Shown one piece after another: positions 15,531 through 26,887 of a DNA stretch of 64,000 nucleotides. Numbering within the stretch: the first letter of the stretch is position 1; each line of letters opens with the position of its first letter. A model generated the notes under the pieces. That model was not told the origin of the DNA, made no database searches, and saw only the letters and a program-made list of their open reading frames with translations. Location of the stretch: assembly GCF_026625985.1 (NCBI RefSeq), contig NZ_CP113116.1, positions 3,162,001-3,226,000 on the forward strand, read 5' to 3'. Source of the stretch: Mycobacterium sp. Aquia_213. GTDB taxonomy: Bacteria > Actinomycetota > Actinomycetes > Mycobacteriales > Mycobacteriaceae. The position numbers and the translations under genes are program-made.

Positions 15531-16475
15531 TCACTGCGCGCGGGGGTGGGCTCCGGCCCACACTTCGCGCAGCGCATTCACGGTGACCAGCGTGTAGATC
15601 TGGGTGGTCGTCACCGAGGCGTGGCCGAGCAGCTCCTGCACGACACGCACGTCGGCACCGCCCTCCAGCAGGTGGGTGGCGAATGAGTGCCGCAGCATGT
15701 GCGGCGACACCCCCGAGTGGATCCCGGCGCGCTCGGCGGCGTCCTGCAACACCTGCCATGCGCTTTGCCGCGACAGCCGTCCACCGCGGGCGTTGAGGAA
15801 GATCGCCGCCGTGCCGCGGCCCCGCCGAGCCAGCTCCGGGCGCCCGCGCACCAGGTAGACATCCAGTGCCTGCACGGCGGGACGTCCGATCGGGACCAGC
15901 CGTTGCTTGCCGCCCTTGCCGCGTAGCAGCACCGACCTGGCCTGGGTATCGATGTCGTCGACGTCGAGGCCGACGGCTTCGGAGATGCGTGATCCGGTGG
16001 AGTACAACAGCTCCAGCAGCGCCCGGTTGCGCAGCGTCAGCGGACCGTCGGACGGGCTCTCCCCGCCGGCGCCTTCCAGCAGTGCCAGCACCTCGTCGAT
16101 GGTCAGGCTTTTGGGCAGCCGGCGACCCGGCGTCGGAGGGCGCACCGCGCGTGCCACATCCAGTTCGGCCAGGCCCTCGGCGGCGGCGAACCGATGCAGG
16201 CCCCGCACCGCGATCAGCGCCCGTGCCGCCGACACCGCCGACAGGCCGACTGCCCCGGAGTCGGGATCGCCGCGCCGCAACGCCACCAGGAACTCGCTGA
16301 CGTCGTCTTCACCGACCTTGGCCAGATCGTGAATCCCGCGGTCTTCCAAGTGCTTTGAATAGCGGCGCAGGTCTCGCCGGTAGGAGCTGAGCGTGTTGGC
16401 CGCGACTCCCCGCTCGATCGTCAGGTGGTCGAAATAGCCCTGCATTTGCATCTCGAGCGTGAGCGCAGTCGTCAT
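15531..16475 (-). CDS. xerD: Tyrosine recombinase XerD
   Basis: XerD resolves chromosome dimers at dif with XerC and FtsK. The 314-residue product has an N-terminal SAM-like core-binding domain (HLTIERGVAANTLSSYRRDL) and a catalytic domain in which all the active-site residues are present: Arg in TGSRISE, Lys in GKGGKQR, His-x-x-Arg in HMLRHSFATHL, His in LLGHASV and the nucleophile Tyr in TTTQIYT. The start is ATG at 16475, which overlaps the NUDIX gene stop by four bases; a longer in-frame reading is not homologous. Position next to nudix-pyrG matches Rv1701. Confidence 0.95.
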   Translation of the reverse strand: MTTALTLEMQMQGYFDHLTIERGVAANTLSSYRRDLRRYSKHLEDRGIHDLAKVGEDDVSEFLVALRRGDPDSGAVGLSAVSAARALIAVRGLHRFAAAEGLAELDVARAVRPPTPGRRLPKSLTIDEVLALLEGAGGESPSDGPLTLRNRALLELLYSTGSRISEAVGLDVDDIDTQARSVLLRGKGGKQRLVPIGRPAVQALDVYLVRGRPELARRGRGTAAIFLNARGGRLSRQSAWQVLQDAAERAGIHSGVSPHMLRHSFATHLLEGGADVRVVQELLGHASVTTTQIYTLVTVNALREVWAGAHPRAQ

Positions 16476-17096
16476 CGCTGCGCCTGCTCCGCTTTTTGAG
16501 CGGCGAAGGCCTTGGGCCGGTCCGGCCACGGGATGTCCACCGGGCGCGGCTGCGCGACCCCCGTCGTCACGGCGTGCGTGGCCAAAATCCCGCCCACCGC
16601 AATCGAATTGACGATCTCACCGCTGAAAACGAGGCGTACCGCCTCCTCGATGGGAACCCAGCGCATCGTCATGTCGGCTTCTTCGTCGTGCGCCTCGGGA
16701 CGCCCGACCTCGGTGAGTCCGGTGGCCAGGTAGACCCGCACCGACTCGTCGCTGTATCCGGGCGCGGTGTCGAGGTCAACGAGCACTTGCCAGCTGTCGG
16801 CCCGCAGGCCGACCTCCTCCTCCAGTTCGCGCGCCGCCGAGAGCTGGGGTGCCTCACCCGCAGCGTCGAGCAGACCCGCCGGCAACTCCCACAAGCGCCG
16901 GCCGAAGGTGTGTCGATACTGATAGACCATCGCGATGCTGTGATCGCGATTCATCGCCACGATGGCCACCGCGCCGTAGTGCTCGAGAACTACCCGCGCG
17001 GCAGTGTTACCCCCGGGCATCCGCACCTGGTCGCGGCGCAGGGCGAAAATCTTTCCGGTGTAAACCGTTTCGCTCGACGCCGTCTCGAAAACGTGA

Positions 17097-17104
<8 letters not shown>
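16472..17104 (-). CDS. NUDIX hydrolase, ADP-ribose pyrophosphatase type
   Basis: The 210-residue product carries a Nudix box from GLLDAAGEAPQLSAAR through ELEEEVGL (about residues 96-119), with all the catalytic glutamates. Upstream, YQYRHTFGRRLWELPAG matches the dimeric ADP-ribose/ADP-sugar pyrophosphatase subfamily. It would hydrolyse ADP-ribose to AMP and ribose-5-phosphate, detoxifying free ADP-ribose. It overlaps pyrG by eight bases and xerD by four, forming a pyrG-nudix-xerD operon as in M. tuberculosis (Rv1699-Rv1701). Confidence 0.92.
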
Positions 17105-18848
<1,744 letters not shown>

Positions 18849-18997
18849 TAAAGCGACCTCCGTGAAGACGGGCAGGGCGTCGTTATCGTCGAACTTTGAC
18901 TTGCAGGGCCTGCCGACCCACGGAAATCCACCCTAACACCAGCAACCCCACGGCGCGGCTAACACGCCCGGCAATCGGATAGCCGGCCGGCGAATCG

Positions 18998-19942
18998 CTA
19001 CTGCGGAACGGTGATCGACGCGGCGCCGTGACCGGTGCCGTACTGCCCGACATGCCCGCCATTGAGCAGGTCATGCAGGCCGAGGATCGCGGTGATCCGT
19101 CCGGGCGCGGCGTCGACGTCGTCGACGGTGCTGATCGCGGAATTGATGCCGGCGTCGGCGCGCGCGACCGCGACCGCGGCACCGCCCGTCGACGATCCGT
19201 CCCGCCCGGCCAGCAACACGCCCGAGCCGTGTGGCGCCAGCGCCGCGCCGAAGCGGGCCACGCTGACGCCCTGATTGCCGGCATCCTGCGGCAGCGCACC
19301 GCCGGTGACGATCAGGGCGGCGTTGGCCGCTGCCAGGTGCTCGCTGGGCTGGTACGTGACGAATCCGGTCTCGCGCAATGCTGTCAGCACGGTGTCACGC
19401 TGAGTTTCGTCGACGGGCGGGATTGCCGGGTTGGCGTTGATCAGCAGGGCGATGCCCAACAGATCACCGGCCTGCGATCCCTGGTCGACGAGTTTGGTGC
19501 TGAGCTGCTGACCGGCGGGCAGCACCGACGAGTTCACCACGGTCCGCAGCTTCTCCGCGGAGTTGGCGTCGACGAATTCCTGGGTCAGCGACACCGTCCC
19601 GGTGACCGTTCCGCCGGCCTGGCCAACGATCTTCGAGACCGCCGCGACGTCGTCATCCTTGGCATCCGGCGTGCGGAACACGACGATGGATTTGCCGGCC
19701 AGCCCGTCATGCACGATCCGGCCCATCATCTGGCTATCGAAATTGTTTGCCGCGCTGAGCTTCTCGTTCAGGACATTCTTCTGGTCGTTGAGCCCGTTGA
19801 TCTGCGTATAAAGATCCCGCTTCTCGTCCCGCAAGCTCGACAGCAGGGTGTCGGACAAGAAGCCCGAACCCAGGACGACGCCGATGGCCAACGCGAGGAA
19901 CACCGCGGCCAGCGAGAAGGCATGTTGGCGTAACGAGATCAT
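18998..19942 (-). CDS. mctB: MctB copper transport protein
   Basis: MctB (Rv1698 in M. tuberculosis) is an outer-membrane-associated protein required for copper resistance and low intracellular copper. The 314-residue product has the characteristic N-terminus MISLRQHAFSLAAVF with one uncleaved or signal-like transmembrane segment (about residues 8-28), followed by a coiled-coil stretch (RDEKRDLYTQINGLNDQKN) and a DUF3186-type domain ending GAASITVPQ. It follows steA after 22 bp and precedes pyrG. Identity is strong by sequence and context. Confidence 0.94.
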   Translation of the reverse strand: MISLRQHAFSLAAVFLALAIGVVLGSGFLSDTLLSSLRDEKRDLYTQINGLNDQKNVLNEKLSAANNFDSQMMGRIVHDGLAGKSIVVFRTPDAKDDDVAAVSKIVGQAGGTVTGTVSLTQEFVDANSAEKLRTVVNSSVLPAGQQLSTKLVDQGSQAGDLLGIALLINANPAIPPVDETQRDTVLTALRETGFVTYQPSEHLAAANAALIVTGGALPQDAGNQGVSVARFGAALAPHGSGVLLAGRDGSSTGGAAVAVARADAGINSAISTVDDVDAAPGRITAILGLHDLLNGGHVGQYGTGHGAASITVPQ

Positions 19943-19964
19943 GAGCGCACGTCCTTACAACTGA

Positions 19965-21146
19965 CTACGTGACCAAGTGCTGAATCCACAGCGAGAAGTG
20001 ATTCCAGTAGTCGGTGACCCAGTGCAGCACCACGCCGTCGGTGCGCGACACCCACAGCGCCACGATGACGGCGATCAGCATCGTCAGCGCCAGCAGCGCG
20101 ATGGCACCGCCCGAGATGTGGTTGCGGTAGAGGGTGGCGACCGCCTTGGCGTCGACCACCTTCTCCCCGACCCGAAGCCGGGTCAGGAACGTCGACGGGT
20201 TGCTCTGGGTGCGCGTCCGGTCGAAGAACGTCTCGATGTTGGCGGTGTGACCGGCCGTCACGAGCAGCGCCGCGCCGTGGTGGTCGGCCAGCAGCAGGGC
20301 CAGGTCGACGGCCGAACCCGCGGCGGGGAACGTCATCGCCCCGACCCCGAGGTCCTGAATCCGCTCCAGCCCGGGCGCGTGGCCGTCGGCGTCGGCCGGC
20401 AGCACGACGTGGGCGCCGCACTTGAGGGCGTCGGTGCTGATCTGCTCCGGGTCCCCGACGATGAGCTGCGGACGGTAGCCCCCCTTGCGCAGCACGTCGG
20501 CGCCGCTGCCCACGCCGATCAGGACCGGCTGGTACTCCTTGATGAACGGCTTCAGTGAGCGCAGGTCGTCGGCGGCGCTGTCCTCGTCGGCGACGATCAC
20601 CACATGGCGGCGACGCATGTCGAGGTCGACGTCGGGAATGCCGATGCCGTCGATCAGCAGCGGGCTCTCACTCTTGATGAACTCAATTGTGTTGCCGGCG
20701 AACGCCTCCAGGTGGGCGGCCAGGCCGCTCTTGGCCTCGCGCATCAGGTCGGCGATGTCGTGGTCGGTGCGCTCGGTGCCGCGGATCAGCCGACGCTCGC
20801 CTGCGTACACCCCGCCTTCATACAGGCGAATCTTGGAACCGTCCTTGACCTTCTTGAAGATGTCCGGTCCGGTCTCGTCGATCAGGGTGACGCCGTTGTT
20901 GACCAATACTTCCGGGCCCATGTTCGGGTAGCGGCCGGAGACCGACGGCGATGCGTTGACGACGGCGGCGATGTCGGCCTCCACCAGCGCCTCGGCGGTG
21001 ATGCGGTCCAGGTCCAGGACGTCGAGCACGACGATGTCACCCGGGCAGACCCGACGCAGCAGGCGGTCGATGTTGCGGTCGACCCGTGCGGTGCCGGTCA
21101 GACCCGGCCGGGAAGCGTTGCGAGTTAGCAGCCCTGACATCTTCAT
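19965..21146 (-). CDS. steA: SteA-like cytokinetic ring protein (TPK-like domain, C-terminal membrane anchor)
   Basis: SteA acts with SteB at the division septum in Corynebacterium; the mycobacterial orthologue is Rv1697. The 393-residue product (MKMSGLLTRNASRPG) has a thiamine pyrophosphokinase-like catalytic-fold domain around residues 170-340 (GIGIPDVDLDMRRRHVVIV, VGSGADVL, LIVGDPEQIS) and one C-terminal transmembrane helix (GAIALLALTMLIAVIVALWV) with a short exterior tail. The ATG at 21146 is chosen; an earlier in-frame ATG at 21200 adds a non-conserved leader. It is the first gene of a steA-mctB pair, 137 bp after recN. Confidence 0.92.
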   Translation of the reverse strand: MKMSGLLTRNASRPGLTGTARVDRNIDRLLRRVCPGDIVVLDVLDLDRITAEALVEADIAAVVNASPSVSGRYPNMGPEVLVNNGVTLIDETGPDIFKKVKDGSKIRLYEGGVYAGERRLIRGTERTDHDIADLMREAKSGLAAHLEAFAGNTIEFIKSESPLLIDGIGIPDVDLDMRRRHVVIVADEDSAADDLRSLKPFIKEYQPVLIGVGSGADVLRKGGYRPQLIVGDPEQISTDALKCGAHVVLPADADGHAPGLERIQDLGVGAMTFPAAGSAVDLALLLADHHGAALLVTAGHTANIETFFDRTRTQSNPSTFLTRLRVGEKVVDAKAVATLYRNHISGGAIALLALTMLIAVIVALWVSRTDGVVLHWVTDYWNHFSLWIQHLVT

Positions 21147-21282
21147 GGGGGCGATTCTGGCCGCGATGAACGGCTCAGGCGGGGAGGCGCGCCGTAACAT
21201 TAGCCCCAGAAGTTATCTAGAGTCACATCCGTAACAGGCGGATCCCGGTATGGTCTCGGTCCACTTTTGCCGGACCCGACGG

Positions 21283-23028
21283 TCAGATCTCGTCGTTCTG
21301 GGCCCCGTCGAGTAGCTCCCGGGCATGGGCCCGACCGCTGTCGGATTCGCCCAGACCGGCCAGCATCCGCGCCAGCTCGGCAACCCGCTCGTCGTCGGTC
21401 ACCCGCCGCACCACACTGGTTCCCCGCGGGCCGGCCGGATGCACCACCAGGTGCACGTCGGCGTAGGCCGCGACCTGAGGCAAGTGGGTAACCACGATGA
21501 CCTGGTGGGTGCGCGCCAACCGCGCCAACCGCCGCCCAATCTGGACGGCCGCGCGACCGCCGACACCGGCGTCGACCTCGTCGAACACCATCGTGGTGCC
21601 CGCCGCCGACGCGGCCAGCACCACTTCCAGCGCCAGCATCACCCGGGACAGCTCACCGCCGGAGGCGCTCTTGGCCAACGGCAGCACCGTGATGCCGCGG
21701 TGCGCGGCGAAGCCGAACTCGACCAGGTCGACGCCATCGCCACCCGCGCGGGCCAGCTCACCGGAGGGCAACGTGAGTACGGCCGGGTCGTCCTTCTCGA
21801 CGGCGACATCGGTGCTCACCTCGATGGTGAACTCGGCGTCGGCCATCGCCAGCCCGGACAGCTCCGCCGTCACCTCCTTGGCCAGCCGCTTGGCTGCCTT
21901 GCGGCGGCACTTACTCAGATCGACTGCGGCTTCGCCTAATTCACCGGCAAGCTCGTCGGCGCGGCGTTGCAGCACCGCCAGCCCTTCCTCGGAGACGTCG
22001 AGTTGCGCGAGCCGCTCGCGCGACTCGGCCGCCCACCGCAAGACCCCGTCGACGTCCGCGGCGTACTTTCGGGTCAGCGTGCGCAGCTCGGCTTGCCGGG
22101 CCAGCTTGGACTCCAGCGCGCTGGCATCGACCGGCAACTCTTCCAAATAGCCGCCGAGCTCCTGGGCCGCGTCGTCGACCACGGTCTGTGCCTCGCGGAC
22201 CTGCTGGGCCAGCGCCTGCAGCTTGGCGTCATCGGTGGATTCCAGTGCGGCCCTTGCCCGCCCGAGGCTATCGGCAGCGCTGCCACCGGACAGATCCTCG
22301 GTCGACAACGCGGCGCGGGCGGTGGCCGCGGCCTCGCGCAGCGTGTCCAGCTCGGAAAGCCGCACGATGTCGGCGACCAGGGCGTCGTCCTCACCGGGTT
22401 GGGGGTCGACGGCGTCGATCTCGTTGAGCGCGAAGCTCAGCCGGTCGGCTTCCAGGGCGAGTTCGCGCATGCGGTTGCGGCGGTCGAACAGGTCGCGCCG
22501 CGCCGACAGCCAGGCGTCGCGCAGTTTGCGGTAGCGCTCGAGCACCGGGCCGGCCTTCGCGAACCGGTCCAGCGCGCCGCGTTGTTCCTCGGGGCGCATC
22601 AGCCGCAGCTGGTCGTTCTGGCCGTGCAGGGTCAGCAGCCCGGTAGTGAAGTCGCCCAACGATTTTGCGGGCACGCTGCGGCCGCCGAGATAGGCTCGCG
22701 ACGGTCCGTCGCGGCTGACCGAACGCAGCGCGATCACACTGCCGTCCTCGTCGCGCTCCCCGCCCGACGCGTCCAGCATCTCGTCCAGCTGCGCGATCAC
22801 GGCGTCGTCGAGATCGGTTGTGGTGAAACGGCCTTCGACGACCGCGCGTTCGGCACCCGAGCGCACCCGGTTCGCGTCGGCGCGGGCACCGCCGAGCAGA
22901 TGCAGCCCCGTCACCACCATGGTCTTGCCGGTGCCGGTCTCACCGGTCAGAACGGTCAGGCCGCGGTCGAACTCCCCGACCGCAGAGCTGATCGCACCCA
23001 ATGACTCGATGCGGATTTCAGTCAGCAT
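21283..23028 (-). CDS. recN: DNA repair protein RecN
   Basis: RecN is an SMC-like ATPase acting in double-strand break repair. The 581-residue product has the N-terminal Walker A GETGTGKTMV (about residues 29-38), long helical arms through the middle (residues about 150-370), a C-terminal signature SASGGELSRVMLALEV and Walker B VFDEVDAGVGG. The start is ATG at 23028, 25 bp after the nadK stop. It is in the tlyA-nadK-recN order seen in most actinobacteria. Confidence 0.96.
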   Translation of the reverse strand: MLTEIRIESLGAISSAVGEFDRGLTVLTGETGTGKTMVVTGLHLLGGARADANRVRSGAERAVVEGRFTTTDLDDAVIAQLDEMLDASGGERDEDGSVIALRSVSRDGPSRAYLGGRSVPAKSLGDFTTGLLTLHGQNDQLRLMRPEEQRGALDRFAKAGPVLERYRKLRDAWLSARRDLFDRRNRMRELALEADRLSFALNEIDAVDPQPGEDDALVADIVRLSELDTLREAAATARAALSTEDLSGGSAADSLGRARAALESTDDAKLQALAQQVREAQTVVDDAAQELGGYLEELPVDASALESKLARQAELRTLTRKYAADVDGVLRWAAESRERLAQLDVSEEGLAVLQRRADELAGELGEAAVDLSKCRRKAAKRLAKEVTAELSGLAMADAEFTIEVSTDVAVEKDDPAVLTLPSGELARAGGDGVDLVEFGFAAHRGITVLPLAKSASGGELSRVMLALEVVLAASAAGTTMVFDEVDAGVGGRAAVQIGRRLARLARTHQVIVVTHLPQVAAYADVHLVVHPAGPRGTSVVRRVTDDERVAELARMLAGLGESDSGRAHARELLDGAQNDEI

Positions 23029-23052
23029 TGCGTCAGCACCGCTGCAGCGCCG

Positions 23053-23976
23053 TTACTTTCCGCGCCAACCGGTCACGGGCAACCGGAACTTACGCACCAG
23101 CCGGTCGGTGAACGGCGCGCTGTCCAGCCGTGCCCATTTCACCGCGGTGCCACAGCGCCTCACCTCGAGTCGGCCGCCCGCGGGGAGCACCATCTCGCGG
23201 CGGCCGTCACAGAACACCAGGGCGTCGTTGCCGCTCGCCTCGATCTCGATCGCGATCGTTGCGTCCGGGCTGGTGACCATCGGCCTGCCGAACAGTGCGT
23301 GAGCGTTGTTGGGCACCACCAGGATTGCCTCGAGGTCCGGCCAGAGCACCGGGCCGCCGGCGGAGAACGCGTAGGCGGTCGATCCGGTCGGCGTCGATAC
23401 CAATATTCCGTCGCAGCCAAAGGTCGACACCGGCCGTCCCTCGATTTCGACGACCACGCCCAGCACTCCGAGCCGCGGACCCTTCTCCAGGCTGGCCTCG
23501 TTGAGCGCCCACCCCTGATCGATCACGCGCCCGCGGTGGCGCACCGCGATATCGAGCGTCAGGCGCTCTTCGACCCGGTAATCCTGGGCGACGACATGTT
23601 CCAGCACTCTGTCGATGGCCTCCGCCTCGGCCTCGGCCAGAAAGCCGATGCGGCCCAGGTTGACGCCCAGCACCGGAATATCGGCGTTGCGGGCAAGTTC
23701 CGCCGCGCGCAGGAACGTGCCGTCGCCGCCGAGCACCAGCACCAGCTCGCAGCCTTCCGCGGCACTGGGCTCGGCGTCGACCACCTCGATTTCCACACCC
23801 ATCGCCCGCACATCGTCGGGAGACAGCGGCAGCGGTCCCCGGTCGACCGCCTCGGCGGACAGCACACGCAGCGCAATATCGTTGGCGCTCAATACTTTCT
23901 GAACACGGCGCGCGGTCTCGGTGGCTTCTTCCCGTCCGGTGTGCACGACCAGCAGGATGGTGCGTTCGGCGGTCAT
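23053..23976 (-). CDS. nadK: NAD kinase
   Basis: Phosphorylates NAD to NADP. The 307-residue product (M. tuberculosis PpnK, Rv1695, has the same length) contains the conserved GGDGTFLRAAEL (about residues 85-96), NLGRIGFLA, NEASLEKG and the glycine-rich DGILVSTPTGSTAYAFSAGG region (split across the active site). The ATG at 23976 (MTAERTILLV) is chosen because it overlaps the tlyA stop by four bases; a 28-residue upstream extension is arginine-rich shadow translation of tlyA. Confidence 0.96.
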   Translation of the reverse strand: MTAERTILLVVHTGREEATETARRVQKVLSANDIALRVLSAEAVDRGPLPLSPDDVRAMGVEIEVVDAEPSAAEGCELVLVLGGDGTFLRAAELARNADIPVLGVNLGRIGFLAEAEAEAIDRVLEHVVAQDYRVEERLTLDIAVRHRGRVIDQGWALNEASLEKGPRLGVLGVVVEIEGRPVSTFGCDGILVSTPTGSTAYAFSAGGPVLWPDLEAILVVPNNAHALFGRPMVTSPDATIAIEIEASGNDALVFCDGRREMVLPAGGRLEVRRCGTAVKWARLDSAPFTDRLVRKFRLPVTGWRGK

Positions 23977-24782
23977 TGCGGGCCCTCGCCTACCGCGCGC
24001 TGCACCGCATCGACGAGCCCGTCGCCGGTCAGCCCCCGATCGGTGTCGGCGCGCAGCCACAGGAAGTACTCGACATTGCCCGACGGTCCCGGCAGCGGAC
24101 TGGCCGTGACGTCGACGGTGTGCCAGCCCAGCTCGCCGGCGCGTCCCGCGACGGCGAGCACCGAGTCGGCGCGCAAGCCGGGGTCGTGCACGACCCCGCC
24201 CGCGCCGACCTGGCCCTTCCCGACCTCAAACTGCGGCTTCACCATGGGAACGATATCCGCGTCGGGGCCGGCGCAACCAGCCAGCGCGGGCAACACGGTG
24301 GACAGCGAGATAAACGACAGGTCAGCCACCACCAGGTCGACGCGCCCACCGATCGCCTCGGGCGACAGGTCGCGAACGTTGGTCCGCTCGACGACGTTCA
24401 CCCGCGAATCGGAGCGCAGCGACCAGGCCAACTGCCCGTAGCCCACGTCGGCGGCCACCACCTCGGCGGCGCCCCGGTCCAGCAGGACCTCGGTGAAGCC
24501 GCCGGTCGACGCGCCGGCGTCCAGGCAGCGACGGCCCGCGACCGAGATCCCGAAGGCATCGAGCGCGCCGATCAGCTTGTGCGCCCCCCGCGACACCCAC
24601 CGGCGTTCGCCGTCGTCGGCGACGACCAGGGCGGCGCTGGCCGCGACGGCGGTGCCGGGCTTGACCGCGGGCATGCCGTCGATGCTGACCTTCCCGGCGC
24701 CGATCAACTCGGCGGCCTGCTGACGGGATCGGGCGAGCCCGCGCCGCACCAGTTCGGCGTCAACGCGGGCGCGTCGTGCCAT
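23973..24782 (-). CDS. tlyA: TlyA 2'-O-methyltransferase (16S/23S rRNA cytidine methyltransferase)
   Basis: TlyA methylates the 2'-O of specific cytidines in 16S and 23S rRNA; in M. tuberculosis its loss gives capreomycin resistance, and it has also been called a haemolysin. The 269-residue product has an N-terminal S4 domain (ARRARVDAELVRRGLARSR) and an FtsJ-like Rossmann domain with CLDAGASTGGFTEVL (about residues 86-100), ADVGYGQL, VADLSFISL (catalytic Asp) and MVKPQFEVGKG (catalytic Lys). The start is ATG at 24782. It is followed by nadK and recN in an overlapping operon. Confidence 0.96.
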   Translation of the reverse strand: MARRARVDAELVRRGLARSRQQAAELIGAGKVSIDGMPAVKPGTAVAASAALVVADDGERRWVSRGAHKLIGALDAFGISVAGRRCLDAGASTGGFTEVLLDRGAAEVVAADVGYGQLAWSLRSDSRVNVVERTNVRDLSPEAIGGRVDLVVADLSFISLSTVLPALAGCAGPDADIVPMVKPQFEVGKGQVGAGGVVHDPGLRADSVLAVAGRAGELGWHTVDVTASPLPGPSGNVEYFLWLRADTDRGLTGDGLVDAVQRAVGEGPQ

Positions 24783-24791
24783 GCCCGCACC

Positions 24792-24977
24792 TCAGCCCTT
24801 CTCCGCCGACTCCAGCGCGGCCAGCAGCACATCGTGCGCTTCGGAAAGCCGGCGTGCGATGTCTTCGAGCTCGGCGAGTGACGGCGCGTTTTCCCGGTTC
24901 TCCGGGTCGGCTAAATCGGGTAACTGCGCCAACAGGTTGTCGATGTCGGCGCGAATCTGTGCAGGATCGATATTCAT
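24792..24977 (-). CDS. Small conserved protein (Rv1693-like)
   Basis: A 61-residue acidic, almost entirely helical protein starting MNIDPAQIRADIDNLL and ending LLAALESAEKG. The start is ATG at 24977. It sits nine bases before tlyA and 23 bases after the HAD phosphatase, in the same operon; M. tuberculosis has a gene of the same size at this point (Rv1693). No catalytic motif or membrane segment is visible, and the heptad-like leucine spacing suggests a small coiled coil. Function unknown. Confidence 0.8.
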   Translation of the reverse strand: MNIDPAQIRADIDNLLAQLPDLADPENRENAPSLAELEDIARRLSEAHDVLLAALESAEKG

Positions 24978-25000
24978 TGCGGTTCTACGGTAGTCACCCG

Positions 25001-26020
25001 CTAGTCGGCATGCACGAGAGACCAGCGCTCGAGCGCGTCGCGGGCCCGGTCGTCGCCGGGCCGGATGCGCGCCGGCCGCCCCTGGGAATCGGAGTGCCCG
25101 GCACCCCACACCGCGCTGGCGACGGCGCGCACGATCGACAGCCCGTCGCCGTCGTCGTTGCCGTTGCCGTTGACCGTGACGGCACCGTCGCCGACGTCGA
25201 TCGCCCAGCCGGGCTGCGGCCCGACCGCGAGCAGGTTGCTGTCCTGGTGCAGCGCGCGCAGGTCGTGGCCGATGTAGGTGGGCCGCTGCGCGGGTACGGC
25301 GTACACCGCGTCCCGCGCGCTGCTGACTCCGGTCAGCACCATCAGGCTGGGGAACTTCGCGGCGTTGGCACCCTCGATGTCGGTGTCCAGACGGTCGCCG
25401 ATCACCAACGGCGCGCGGTAGTCCCCGCGGGCGACCGCATCGTTGAGCAGTGTCGGCGCGGGCTTTCCGGCCACCGTGGGTTCGGCTCCGGTCGCGGCCC
25501 GCAGCGCGGCCACCAGGGATCCGTTGCCGGGCAGCAGGCCCCGCTCGGTGGGCAGCGTGGGGTCGACGTTGGCCGCCACCCACAGCGCGCCGGCCCGGAT
25601 GGCCAGTGCGGCTTCGGCGAGATCGGGCCAGCCGATCGTCATCGACAGGCCTTGAACGACGGCGACGGGGTTGTCGTCGAAGCGGCGCACCGGACGCAGT
25701 CCGACGGCGGCGATTTCATTGGCCAGGGAGTCGGTGCCGACGATCAGCACGGGCGAATCCGGCGGCAGCTCACCGGCGAGCAGGTGCGCGGCGCTTTGGG
25801 CGCTGGTGACGACGTCGTCGCCGGTGGCGGTGAAGCCGAGGTCGCGCAGGTGGGTGGCCACTTCGTCGGCGCTGCGGGAGGCGTTGTTGGTGACGAACAG
25901 CTTGCGGCTGCTTACTTCGTCAAGGGTCTGCACCGCGCCCTCGGTGGCGCGGTGGCCGCGAAACACTGTTCCGTCCAAATCAATGAGCAGGCAATCATAT
26001 TCCTGCGCAATGCCTTTCAC
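25001..26020 (-). CDS. HAD-superfamily (NagD-like) phosphatase
   Basis: The 339-residue product is a class IIA HAD hydrolase of the NagD/p-nitrophenylphosphatase type: motif I LIDLDGTVFRGH (about residues 11-22), motif II VTNNASRS (about 46-53), a conserved Lys in VAGKPAPTLL, and motif IV LVIGDRLDTDIEGAN. M. tuberculosis Rv1692, the orthologue, has been reported to act as a glycerol-3-phosphate phosphatase. The C-terminus (after about residue 270) carries an extra small domain beyond NagD. The start is GTG at 26020, overlapping the TPR gene stop by four bases. Confidence 0.92.
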   Translation of the reverse strand: MKGIAQEYDCLLIDLDGTVFRGHRATEGAVQTLDEVSSRKLFVTNNASRSADEVATHLRDLGFTATGDDVVTSAQSAAHLLAGELPPDSPVLIVGTDSLANEIAAVGLRPVRRFDDNPVAVVQGLSMTIGWPDLAEAALAIRAGALWVAANVDPTLPTERGLLPGNGSLVAALRAATGAEPTVAGKPAPTLLNDAVARGDYRAPLVIGDRLDTDIEGANAAKFPSLMVLTGVSSARDAVYAVPAQRPTYIGHDLRALHQDSNLLAVGPQPGWAIDVGDGAVTVNGNGNDDGDGLSIVRAVASAVWGAGHSDSQGRPARIRPGDDRARDALERWSLVHAD

Positions 26021-26820
26021 GCGTCTTCTTCCGAGCCCAGCTCGCCGACCCGGTCTTCGGCGTCGGTGATGCCGTCGATGTCGGCGGCCGCGGAGTGCAA
26101 AAACCATTGCAGCGCTTCGTCATCGCGCCCGAGCGCCAGCAAGGTGTCGGCGTAGGCGTAGAACAACCGGGCGGCCATCGAGCCGCTGCGACTCGGGTCC
26201 AGTTGCGGCGTGGACAACAGCGCCAGCGCCTGCTCGAGCTGCCCGAGATCGGAGCGGGCGCCGGCGACCACGATGCGCAGCTCGTCGGCGGCGTCGCCGC
26301 TGAGCTGGGCCGCCTCGTCGCCGCGGGCCAGTTCGATCGCCCGCTCCGGACGGCCAAGGCCGCGTTCGCAATCCGCGATCAACGGCAACAACGGGGACTT
26401 GCTGCCCATCCGGCGGGCGGCACGCAACTCGGACAGCGCCTGCGCCCAGTCGCCGTAGCGATAGGCGGCGATTCCGACGGCTTCGCGAATCGCGCCGATC
26501 CTGCTGGACCTCGCCCGCGCAGCACGGGCGTGGTTGAGGGCGGCTTCCGGGTCTTCGTCCATCAGCTCACCCGCGGCAACCAGGTGGCGCGCGACCGCGT
26601 CGGCGGTAGCGCGGTCCAAGGTGCTCAGTTCACCGCGGATCTCGGGGGCCAGTTGCTTGGCGTCCACGTCGGGCGGTATTGGGGGCGCGTTGTCCGCCGG
26701 ACGATCACCGTCGCCGGTGGTGTTCCGCGGCTGGGCTGAGCGCCCCCGGCCCGATCCCGACCATCCAGACGCCGAGCGCGGACGTCGTTCGCCGTTGTGA
26801 CGCTGCCTGTCGTCGGCCAC
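26017..26820 (-). CDS. Tetratricopeptide-repeat-like protein (Rv1691-like)
   Basis: The 267-residue product has a disordered, basic N-terminus (about residues 1-50, rich in Arg, Ser, Gly and Pro) and then consecutive helical pairs of TPR type, for example EDPEAALNHARAARARSS, GDWAQALSELRAARRMG and GRDDEALQWFLHSAAADI. It ends in a very acidic tail (DAEDRVGELGSEEDA). TPR scaffolds mediate protein-protein contacts; the partner is not known. The start is GTG at 26820. It overlaps the downstream HAD phosphatase gene by four bases and is probably the first gene of the TPR-HAD-small-tlyA-nadK-recN operon. Confidence 0.85.
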   Translation of the reverse strand: MADDRQRHNGERRPRSASGWSGSGRGRSAQPRNTTGDGDRPADNAPPIPPDVDAKQLAPEIRGELSTLDRATADAVARHLVAAGELMDEDPEAALNHARAARARSSRIGAIREAVGIAAYRYGDWAQALSELRAARRMGSKSPLLPLIADCERGLGRPERAIELARGDEAAQLSGDAADELRIVVAGARSDLGQLEQALALLSTPQLDPSRSGSMAARLFYAYADTLLALGRDDEALQWFLHSAAADIDGITDAEDRVGELGSEEDA

Positions 26821-26887
26821 TCGTGTCGTTCACCTCGATTGCTCGCGTACTTCTGAAGAGGATACGGGCACCGAGGCAGAGCTCTTG

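Noticed and set aside
15531..16475. xerD as a phage or integron recombinase
   Set aside because: It is the housekeeping XerD by length, motifs and its place in the pyrG-nudix-xerD operon.
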